Part shown: piece after piece, positions 1-5,222 of the stretch
Numbering within the stretch: position 1 is the first letter of the stretch
How the letters are laid out: every line of letters begins with the position of its first letter
Assembly (NCBI GenBank): GCA_002771315.1
Contig: PCSF01000308.1
Span: 267 to 6,667 of the forward strand
Length of the DNA stretch: 6,401 nucleotides
DNA from: Desulfobacterales bacterium CG23_combo_of_CG06-09_8_20_14_all_52_9
Lineage (GTDB): Bacteria > Desulfobacterota > Desulfobacteria > Desulfobacterales > UBA2156
Reading direction: 5' to 3'
The notes under the pieces: generated by a model
Told to the model about the DNA's origin: nothing
Databases searched by the model: none
What the model saw: only the letters and a program-made list of their open reading frames with translations
Position numbers and translations under genes: made by a program

Positions 1-1442
1 ATGGAGCGCACCATGAAGTTGGGGGCGTTTCCGATGTAACTGACGGACCCGAAGAAAACGGATCCTGCGGAAATGGCAGCCAGGTAAATGCTTTTTTCAG
101 TCATTAACAATGGAACCGCTTCGACTTCCGGCATACCGCTGAAAAAACTGCCGATGGCGGTATTGAAGAACGTCAGATAAGTCGGCGCATTATCTAAAAA
201 GCTGGAGAGCGCTCCGGTCATCCAGAAATAATGATACGGTTTCTGAACGGAATTGATCAAAGCCGCTAGGGCGCCCGTTGAACCCGCCTTCAGGATTGAA
301 AGACAAGGGATCATGGTGATGAAAATCCCCATGAAAAGATATGCGACTTCGATGATGGGAACCCACGAAAAATCGTTGTCCTCCCGGACACGGATGGAAG
401 TGGTCATCATGGAAAGGACCCCCATGAGGATGAGAAGGCCATCCCTCACCCAATCCTGAACGGCCCGGTGGATTCCAAGAGTGCTGATCTCCCCCCAGTC
501 CACTATTCCACTAAACAAGACGCAGCCGATGATACCCAGGAGGAAGAGGAAGTTGTGGTAGCCTTCCAAGCGGAGAGGTTCCTTCTTTTCGTCAAGAGTT
601 TTCGCGGAAAGTCCCTCTCTTCGATAGAAATAAGTGTCCATGATGAAATAGGCCATCAGCAGCAATACAGACACCAACAACATTTGCGGAAAGATCTTAA
701 GAGTCCAGAAAAAGCTGACGCCGTGCAGAAATCCCAAGAAAAGCGGCGGATCACCCAGAGGGGTCAGAGAACCCCCGACGTTGGCAACTAGGAAAATAAA
801 AAAGACGACCATGAACGTCCGATTTTTTCGGTGTTTGTTGGCCCTGAGAAAGGGTCGGATCAGCAGCATGGCCGCCCCTGTCGTCCCCATCCAGGAGGCA
901 AGCAAAGTCCCGATCGCGAGTATGACGGTATTGACCACAGGTGTTCCCCGAAGGGATCCCCTGAGCAAGATCCCTCCGGAAACGGTAAAAAGGGACCACA
1001 GCAGGATGATGAAAGGGACGTAATCGGCTAAAATGATATGCAAAATCTCATGCAGCGCCACACCCTTGAAGGCAATTACAAAGGGAAGCCCCATACACAC
1101 CGCCCAGAAGGCGGAGACCTTCCCGAAATGGTGATGCCAGAATTCGGGCAACAGCAGCGGAAAGAGAGCGATGGAAAGAAGCATGCCGATAAAGGGGATG
1201 CAACTCCAAATGGGCAACACTTCACCCAAATTGACATGACCCGATTGGGCATGTGTCTTTTCATGTTCCGGGGGAGGATGGTCCTCAACCGCCTGCAGAT
1301 GTGTCGCATCCCGTTGGGTAATCGGTGCCGCTTCCGATGCCGTTGTCTCGTGTACCAACCCCATTTTCGACGCAGAAGCCGTGAAGGAGACCAGGAAAAT
1401 ATCCAAAAGGATCAATACGGCGGCAAGACATGACGCTCTCAT
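1..1442 (-). CDS. Ion-transporter-superfamily Na+/H+ antiporter-like membrane protein (CitMHS_2 type), 3' end off window
   Basis: This is a polytopic inner-membrane transporter, partial: 480 complete codons are visible and the C-terminus lies beyond base 1. Many hydrophobic segments run from about residue 76 on. The recognisable family blocks are SWMGTTGAAMLLIRP (183-197), NVGGSLTPLGDPP (221-233), SSFLDNAPTYL (413-423) and YIGNAPNFMVRS (469-480). The internally repeated pattern of a Gly/Thr/Asn-Pro re-entrant motif in each half is typical of the ion transporter superfamily. Relatives are annotated as sodium:proton antiporter or putative citrate transporter, so the substrate is not settled. 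Residues 1-25 look like a signal peptide or extra N-terminal helix (ASA near 22-24). They are followed by a charged segment with His48, 55, 60, 64 and 69. The start at 1442 is chosen because GGAGGA lies 8 bases upstream. An in-frame ATG three codons earlier overlaps that Shine-Dalgarno site and is less likely. Confidence 0.85.
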   Translation of the reverse strand, partial: MRASCLAAVLILLDIFLVSFTASASKMGLVHETTASEAAPITQRDATHLQAVEDHPPPEHEKTHAQSGHVNLGEVLPIWSCIPFIGMLLSIALFPLLLPEFWHHHFGKVSAFWAVCMGLPFVIAFKGVALHEILHIILADYVPFIILLWSLFTVSGGILLRGSLRGTPVVNTVILAIGTLLASWMGTTGAAMLLIRPFLRANKHRKNRTFMVVFFIFLVANVGGSLTPLGDPPLFLGFLHGVSFFWTLKIFPQMLLVSVLLLMAYFIMDTYFYRREGLSAKTLDEKKEPLRLEGYHNFLFLLGIIGCVLFSGIVDWGEISTLGIHRAVQDWVRDGLLILMGVLSMMTTSIRVREDNDFSWVPIIEVAYLFMGIFITMIPCLSILKAGSTGALAALINSVQKPYHYFWMTGALSSFLDNAPTYLTFFNTAIGSFFSGMPEVEAVPLLMTEKSIYLAAISAGSVFFGSVSYIGNAPNFMVRS

Positions 1443-1539
1443 CGGGCCCATCCTCCTCTTTTCTCTATTCTGATACATTCAACACTTATATTTGACTCTG
1501 TTGTTACAATTGCTGGAATGATTTAGATATAGGGGATGC

Positions 1540-1568
1540 TACTTAGATAAATGAGAAAGGAGTGTCAA
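1540..1568 (-). promoter_or_regulatory. Possible sigma70-like promoter for the antiporter gene
   Basis: Reading the minus strand, a perfect TTGACA (1568-1563) is followed after 17 bases by TAAGTA (1545-1540). The -35 box is ideal and the -10 box is poor (TA plus weak matches). The position, about 100 bases before the antiporter start and just after the end of the upstream regulator gene, suits a promoter for the antiporter. A 9-base palindrome TTGTTACAA (1501-1509) lies between the box and the gene and could be an operator half-site, but it is short enough to be chance. Confidence 0.33.
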
Positions 1569-1631
1569 CCTAAAAAGAACCGGGAGATAATGCCGGGTGG
1601 CTCCTCGGGGACCGTCATGTAGACCGATTTT

Positions 1632-1656
1632 TAAAACGAGAGTCGGAGTTACCGAC
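1632..1656 (-). terminator. Weak candidate terminator at the end of the Usp operon
   Basis: A perfect 5-bp stem (GTCGG at 1656-1652 pairing with CCGAC at 1646-1642, loop of 5) overlaps the stop codon of the HTH/zinc-ribbon gene. On the minus strand it is followed by TCTCGTTTT. The stem is short and the T-run is interrupted, so it could only be a weak Rho-independent terminator. Some read-through into the antiporter gene would be possible. Confidence 0.27.
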
Positions 1657-1951
1657 CTATGGCATATGGAGGGTCTTCAATATGCGTCGACTTGCACAGC
1701 GGGCAATGGCCGGGTTTTCCAAAGTGCTTCCGATCCTGGAATGTAAATTCGCAGTCCATGCATCGGAAGGGATAGGCAGTCAATCGTTTCCCCTTGGACT
1801 TCATCGTTCGTGAAATATGGGAAAGATGGTCGGCCAAATCCCTATCGCTGATCCGGAGCTGCTTGGCGAGTTCCCGGAACCCTACCGGTCCTTCTTCCAA
1901 CAGCAAAATGATTTTTTGTCGGACCGTCACCGCTGAAAAGACTTTCTCCAT
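1649..1951 (-). CDS. Small transcriptional regulator: winged HTH fused to a zinc ribbon (COG3357-like)
   Basis: This 100-residue protein has an N-terminal helix-turn-helix of ArsR/MarR style (about residues 8-50, with 'GPVGFRELAKQLRISDRDLA' as the HTH core). A C-terminal zinc ribbon follows, with Cys64-x2-Cys67 and Cys83-x2-Cys86. This layout and length match the predicted regulators grouped as COG3357, which are known mainly from archaea and some bacteria; their targets are mostly unknown. It is the third gene of a probable operon, 57 bases after the 78-residue ORF and downstream of the tandem Usp. It may regulate that operon or the neighbouring antiporter, but this is inference. The ATG at 1951 is the only ATG in frame after the upstream in-frame TAA, and it has only a weak Shine-Dalgarno site. 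A different-frame ATG lies 17 bases upstream. Confidence 0.82.
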   Translation of the reverse strand: MEKVFSAVTVRQKIILLLEEGPVGFRELAKQLRISDRDLADHLSHISRTMKSKGKRLTAYPFRCMDCEFTFQDRKHFGKPGHCPLCKSTHIEDPPYAIGR

Positions 1952-2008
1952 CCCATCGGATCCGTCATGAAAAGCCAGGTCCTTCTCTAACAGGAATTAC
2001 GGAACTGC

Positions 2009-2245
2009 TTATTTCCGTTTGGAGGCTTCTTTCAACAACAGTTTGAATCCCTTCAGAGTCCCTCTCCAGGCTGCTTCTTCACCCAGCATCACCCCAACAA
2101 TGACATCCTTTTCCACACTGATCTCCAAAACGATCTCTTCGTTTTGAACTTTAAAAACCGCCTCGCCCCATCGCTGGGCAGGCAATCCCGTCACCTCACA
2201 GTCTAAATCGGTTCGCAGTTCTCCGGTCATCCGGATATCGTCCAT
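2009..2245 (-). CDS. Conserved-looking small hypothetical protein (78 aa)
   Basis: I do not recognise a family. The product is a small soluble protein without signal peptide, membrane segment or cysteine pair; it has one Cys at about residue 16. The sequence alternates hydrophobic and charged residues in the middle ('AVFKVQNEEIVLEISVEKDVIVGVML'-like pattern, about 29-54), suggesting beta strands. It ends in a Lys-rich helix (about 64-78). The gene is believable because GGAGG sits 6 bases before the ATG and because it fits snugly in the operon, 38 bases after the Usp stop and 57 bases before the HTH/zinc-ribbon start. It may work with the Usp protein or the regulator, but nothing in the sequence shows how. 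Confidence 0.7.
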   Translation of the reverse strand: MDDIRMTGELRTDLDCEVTGLPAQRWGEAVFKVQNEEIVLEISVEKDVIVGVMLGEEAAWRGTLKGFKLLLKEASKRK

Positions 2246-2283
2246 TTTTTGCCTCCGCTATTGACACATTGGATTTGCCGGTT

Positions 2284-3210
2284 TCAGGGAACCATCCACA
2301 CCACGCGATCCACTGTATTCTTGATGATATAATTCGACACGCTCCCCATATAAAAAGATCGTCCCATCCCTCGCCTCCCGATAACGACTGTTCCGTAATT
2401 CTGCTCCTTGGCTGTATCCAGAATCGTTTTTCCCACGGCCAGTTTTCGATCCACTTCCATGTGTGTGATTCGTTTTTCATCCACACGATGCTCCTTAAGT
2501 CTGTGCCGCACCTGCCCGTAAAAGCCTTCAAGACACATACGATTCCCCTTTTCCACCACTCGTTCCGCGGACTCCTCGTCGTCACCGAAATCCACGACGC
2601 AATAATCTCCCAGCGTCGGCCGAACATGAAAGAGGGTAATCCCTATGGAAGGGTTCCCGCCGACCATGAAAAGAACATGATCCAACGCTTTCAACGCCGA
2701 AACCGAACCATCCACCGCTACCATGAATCGGGTATTGAAAGACTTCCCTGAAACGATCCAAACGGGTAAAGGAGAATGTTCCACAAGCTTGGAGGAAACG
2801 CTTCCCATCACCCATTTCTGTAATCCCGAAATGCCCCTCCTCCCCACAACGATGGCATCATATTGGCCTGCTAATCCCTTGTCGATGATGTCTTTAGCCA
2901 ACCCGGTGATCTTTTGGGATGTATAAGTTTCAACCCTCTCGACGGGAAGACCTGAACGCGCCAACACTTCCTTACACCGATCAAGGACCTTGACAGCCTC
3001 CTGTCGATTTTTCTCGATCACCTTTTCAAGGGCCTTTTTCGCTTTCAGGTTTTTCCTTGCCTCCTCCGCCAAAAAGTCCGAAACCGTTGGCTGGACATGA
3101 TAAAGGGTTATTGACAGATCCGGTATTACCTCGAACATGCTCCTCAGATATGAAAGGCACGTCCGGCAATGCATCGAATCATCCACAGCCACCAAAACCT
3201 TGTGTTCCAT
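2284..3210 (-). CDS. Tandem universal stress protein (two UspA domains)
   Basis: This is a cytoplasmic 308-residue protein made of two Usp domains (about 1-155 and 158-308), each an ATP-binding alpha/beta fold. Domain 1 opens with VLVAVDDS and carries G123-x2-G126-x9-G136-S137, the classical ATP-binding signature of UspA proteins. Domain 2 opens with MVAVDGS and has G278-x2-G281-x7-G289-S290, two residues shorter than the signature. Domain 1 also has a His-Cys-x2-Cys motif (His14, Cys15, Cys18), which is unusual. Usp proteins respond to starvation, redox or energy stress; the exact role here is unknown. The start at 3210 is preferred over an upstream in-frame ATG at 3351: AAAGGAA lies at good spacing before it, the Usp fold begins right there, and the upstream extension is translated from a palindromic repeat. 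It is the first gene of the operon with the 78-aa ORF and the HTH/zinc-ribbon gene. Confidence 0.93.
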   Translation of the reverse strand: MEHKVLVAVDDSMHCRTCLSYLRSMFEVIPDLSITLYHVQPTVSDFLAEEARKNLKAKKALEKVIEKNRQEAVKVLDRCKEVLARSGLPVERVETYTSQKITGLAKDIIDKGLAGQYDAIVVGRRGISGLQKWVMGSVSSKLVEHSPLPVWIVSGKSFNTRFMVAVDGSVSALKALDHVLFMVGGNPSIGITLFHVRPTLGDYCVVDFGDDEESAERVVEKGNRMCLEGFYGQVRHRLKEHRVDEKRITHMEVDRKLAVGKTILDTAKEQNYGTVVIGRRGMGRSFYMGSVSNYIIKNTVDRVVWMVP

Positions 3211-3273
3211 TTTCGAATTCCTTTCACATTTTTCCGGCATCCAGGAGATGGTCCATACCCCCAAATCAATAGT

Positions 3274-3399
3274 GATGGCTTCGCAAAAAGCCCATCTGCT
3301 GCGTTGCGCTGCATCCTTCGTCATTGCGGCGTACCTATGAGTACACCTCATTCCTCAGGATTTGCGCGCCTTGCATCTGAAGCTTTTTACTTTGCCATC
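3274..3399. repeat. Long imperfect palindromic intergenic repeat, copy 1
   Basis: The element is bounded by GATGGC (3274-3279) and its inverse GCCATC (3394-3399). Further in, AAAAAGC (3285-3291) pairs with GCTTTTT (3382-3388), CATCTGCTGCG (3293-3303) faces CGCCTTGCATCTG (3367-3379), and the centre is GTACCTATGAGTAC (about 3341-3354). The whole could fold into a long interrupted hairpin or cruciform. It shares the core blocks CATCTGCTGCGTTG and CGCCTTGCAT (as inverse) with the second element at 4280-4381. Similar dispersed sequences are, from memory, common in Desulfobacterota genomes. There are no obvious target-site duplications. Confidence 0.75.
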
Positions 3400-3477
3400 C
3401 CCATTTTGAGTTTTTATGATTTCATCAATAGTAACTCATCGTTGGAAATGAATTTCGGTCTCAATATCCGGCTCTCA

Positions 3478-3506
3478 TTGACACGGTTTTTCTTTTGACA
3501 TATTAC
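3478..3506 (+). promoter_or_regulatory. Sigma70-type promoter for the DUF4412-like gene
   Basis: TTGACA (3478-3483), a 17-base spacer, then TATTAC (3501-3506): a perfect -35 box, ideal spacing and a 4/6 match at -10. It lies about 50 bases before the ATG at 3555, giving a short leader with AAAGGAG at 3541-3547. A second TTGACA (3495-3500) sits inside the spacer; 17 bases further on is TATGCC, a poorer alternative -10. Confidence 0.68.
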
Positions 3507-3554
3507 ACGATCATTTTTATGCCAATCAACCCTTTTCCGAAAAGGAGACACCAC

Positions 3555-4256
3555 ATGAATCCGACGAAATTCCTGAAATGCCTTTTAATCGTGCTTTTCC
3601 TGGGGGTTGCTACTATTTCTCCCGCGTGCGCCGATCTATATTGGGAATCATTACAAAAGAGCGAGGGGCTTCCCGGCACCCCTGACGGTACCCAGACGGT
3701 GAAAAATTATATGACGGCCAACGCCACGCGGTATGAGGCTAGAGACAACATCACCATTGTCGATCTGGACAAGATGAAAATGTATACCCTGGACCCGAAG
3801 GCCAAAACCTACAACGAAGTTGATCTGTCCAAGATGGGGCAGGTCCCGGAAATGGAAGGAGAGGCTGGAAAGCAGGTTATGGGGATGGTCAAAGGGCTCA
3901 TGGGCAGCATCAAAGTGACCCCCACGAAAGAAACCCGAACGATTTCCGGGTATGCCTGCACAAAAAATATCGTCAGCTTCATGGGGACCCAGTCCGAAAA
4001 CTGGGTGACCCGGGATATCAAGGGCTTGGATGAAATGATGGGCTATGGGAAACGATTCTCGGAAGTCATGAACCGGAATCCCATGATGCGGCAAATGAAC
4101 GTTTCCGCCATGATCCAGGATCTCAAAGGGTTCCCTGTAGAAACCACCGTAAACATGATGAATGGGAAAATGACAACTACCCTTCAAAAATTCGAACAAA
4201 AACATTTAAGTGCGGAACTATTCAAGGTTCCGCCGGGCTATAAGAAAACCGAGTGA
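3555..4256 (+). CDS. Secreted methionine-rich DUF4412-like protein
   Basis: The 233-residue product has a signal peptide (Lys5/Lys8, hydrophobic core 10-19, cleavage likely after Ala-Cys-Ala at 24-26), so it is periplasmic or otherwise exported. No lipobox is convincing, since position -3 to the Cys is Ser. The mature part resembles DUF4412-type envelope proteins: an early beta-rich half with 'ITIVDLDKMKMYTLDPKAKTY', then 'SGYACTKNIV' with 'ENWVTRDI', then an ending in 'FKVPPGYKK'. The function of that family is unknown. The protein is notably Met-rich: 20 of 233 residues, ten of them within 161-206, including three Met-Met pairs. The start at 3555 is favoured by AAAGGAG seven bases upstream and by the signal peptide; an upstream in-frame TTG at 3495 falls inside the promoter. 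It is followed by a palindromic repeat and the outer-membrane barrel gene. Confidence 0.8.
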   Translation: MNPTKFLKCLLIVLFLGVATISPACADLYWESLQKSEGLPGTPDGTQTVKNYMTANATRYEARDNITIVDLDKMKMYTLDPKAKTYNEVDLSKMGQVPEMEGEAGKQVMGMVKGLMGSIKVTPTKETRTISGYACTKNIVSFMGTQSENWVTRDIKGLDEMMGYGKRFSEVMNRNPMMRQMNVSAMIQDLKGFPVETTVNMMNGKMTTTLQKFEQKHLSAELFKVPPGYKKTE

Positions 4257-4279
4257 TTTTGTTAAAACCTAAATTGAGC

Positions 4280-4381
4280 GATTTTCGAGTTTGCCGCAAA
4301 TGCAAGGCGTCCGGAAGCGAAGGCGTACATATCGTACGTCGAGTTTTCGGCAACGTAGCAGATGCGGTAAAATCGGAAATC
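4280..4381. repeat. Long imperfect palindromic intergenic repeat, copy 2
   Basis: A 102-base imperfect inverted repeat begins 24 bases after the DUF4412-like stop. Outer arms GATTTTCGAGTTTGCCGC and GCGGTAAAATCGGAAATC pair with few mismatches. The centre is near 4330 (CGTACAT facing ATCGTACG). GTGATT (4253-4258) and AATCAC (4399-4404) may extend the pairing outward over the stop codon. It shares ATGCAAGGCG (4300-4309) and CAACGTAGCAGATG (4351-4364) with the inverse of the element at 3274-3399, so the two belong to one family. As a strong RNA hairpin it could end or attenuate transcription from the upstream gene, or protect that mRNA's 3' end. No T-tract directly follows the stem. Confidence 0.78.
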
Positions 4382-4444
4382 CCGGGGGGAGATTTTTGAA
4401 TCACCACCGAATCCGCATCCAAGCAACATGACAACGGAGGGAAG

Positions 4445-5200
4445 ATGAAAACAAGACTGCTGGCAACCCTTTGCATCTGGATCTGGCTTGTTGCCCCTGC
4501 CTGGGCCATGTTCGAAGTGGAAGGATTTTTCTGGTTTATGAAACCAGAGGGAGAAGCATCCGTGGGGATCGATGGCCTTCAAGGAACGAAGGCAGACCTT
4601 GAGTCGGATTTCGGTTATGATGATACGGAAAACGTTCCTGGACTCCGGTTCATCATCGGAAATACGCATCAGTTCGGGTTTTCAGGTTTTCAGCTGGACG
4701 TTTCAGCGGAAAATACCATCGATCGGACGATCTTTTTTATGGACAAGGAATTCCGTTTCAATGAACGAGTCTCGACCTCTTTTGACGTCACGGTGCTCCA
4801 GGCCTTTTATCGACTCAACCTGGGTCCAGAAATCTTTCACGGAGGGCTCATAGCCGGAGGAGAATACATTTCCGCCGAGACCGCTGCCTCATCCCCACGT
4901 CTGGGGCAGGCCAAAGCTGACCTGGAGACCGGCATGTTCCTTCTCGGAGCCTTTGCCGAAACCAATCCCCTGCCCTTTCTGAGACTCAAGGCCGCATTGA
5001 TGGGCGGCACTTTCGATGTCAGCGATATTGAGGCGCGCTATTTGGATTTTGAATTCGCCGCTATGGCCAAAATCCCGCCGGGCTTTCATATAGGTGCCGG
5101 GTATCGTTACATCGACATCGATGCGGAGGATACCCAGTTTCCCCTTGAGATCAATCTCGCCTTCAAGGGTCCTTTTATCTTTGTGGGTTTTGAATGGTAG
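4445..5200 (+). CDS. Predicted outer-membrane beta-barrel protein
   Basis: The 251-residue product has a clear signal peptide (Lys2/Arg4, hydrophobic 5-18, cleavage after Ala-Trp-Ala at 19-21). The mature part is made of alternating polar and aromatic stretches rich in Gly, Phe and Tyr, typical of an 8- to 10-strand barrel (for example 'GGLIAGGEYISAET', 'FHIGAGYRYIDID'). It ends in an aromatic residue ('FIFVGFEW'), as the assembly signal of outer-membrane proteins requires. No specific family is recognised; it could be a small porin-like, OmpW/OmpA-barrel-like or structural protein. GGAGG lies four bases before the ATG. It stands 188 bases after the DUF4412-like gene on the same strand with the palindrome between; no strong promoter of its own is visible, so co-transcription through the repeat is possible. 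Confidence 0.82.
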   Translation: MKTRLLATLCIWIWLVAPAWAMFEVEGFFWFMKPEGEASVGIDGLQGTKADLESDFGYDDTENVPGLRFIIGNTHQFGFSGFQLDVSAENTIDRTIFFMDKEFRFNERVSTSFDVTVLQAFYRLNLGPEIFHGGLIAGGEYISAETAASSPRLGQAKADLETGMFLLGAFAETNPLPFLRLKAALMGGTFDVSDIEARYLDFEFAAMAKIPPGFHIGAGYRYIDIDAEDTQFPLEINLAFKGPFIFVGFEW

Positions 5201-5222
5201 AAGCCGCGCCGGTAAGTTGAAA

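Larger units (their letters stand above)
3211..3554. other. Divergent intergenic region (344 bases) without a gene
   Basis: This gap separates the leftward Usp operon from the rightward DUF4412-like gene. It contains a 126-base palindromic repeat (3274-3399), a rightward sigma70-type promoter (3478-3506) and the two Shine-Dalgarno sites. Open frames crossing the repeat on both strands encode Cys/Arg/Ser-rich sequence with no family look and are artefacts. No clear promoter for the Usp operon was found: either it lies in the AT-richer stretch 3400-3480 and transcription passes through the palindrome, or it is non-sigma70. Confidence 0.7.

Noticed and set aside
253..1433. Plus-strand reading frames of 66-131 codons across the first 1.4 kb
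   Set aside because: They are antisense to a continuous 480-codon transporter frame with clear family motifs; their products are low-complexity Arg/Lys/His/Gln-rich and lack ribosome sites.
1551..1622. Small plus-strand ORF of 23 codons in the antiporter upstream region
   Set aside because: No ribosome site and no distinctive sequence; such a frame is expected by chance.
3211..3351. Longer Usp start at the ATG at 3351
   Set aside because: The extra 47 residues are translated from the palindromic repeat and plain intergenic sequence, have no Usp similarity, and the ATG at 3210 has the better ribosome site at the true domain start.
3495..3554. TTG start at 3495 for the DUF4412-like gene
   Set aside because: It lies inside the promoter, adds 20 residues in front of a good signal peptide, and has no suitable ribosome site, unlike the ATG at 3555.
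3651..4205. 184-codon minus-strand frame opposite the DUF4412-like gene
   Set aside because: It is His/Phe/Gly-rich, the typical reverse translation of a Met/Lys/Thr-rich gene, and has no recognisable domain.
3274..4381. CRISPR array or a composite transposon formed by the two palindromic repeats
   Set aside because: There are only two diverged copies separated by about 880 bases, with no spacers, no transposase and no target duplications visible.
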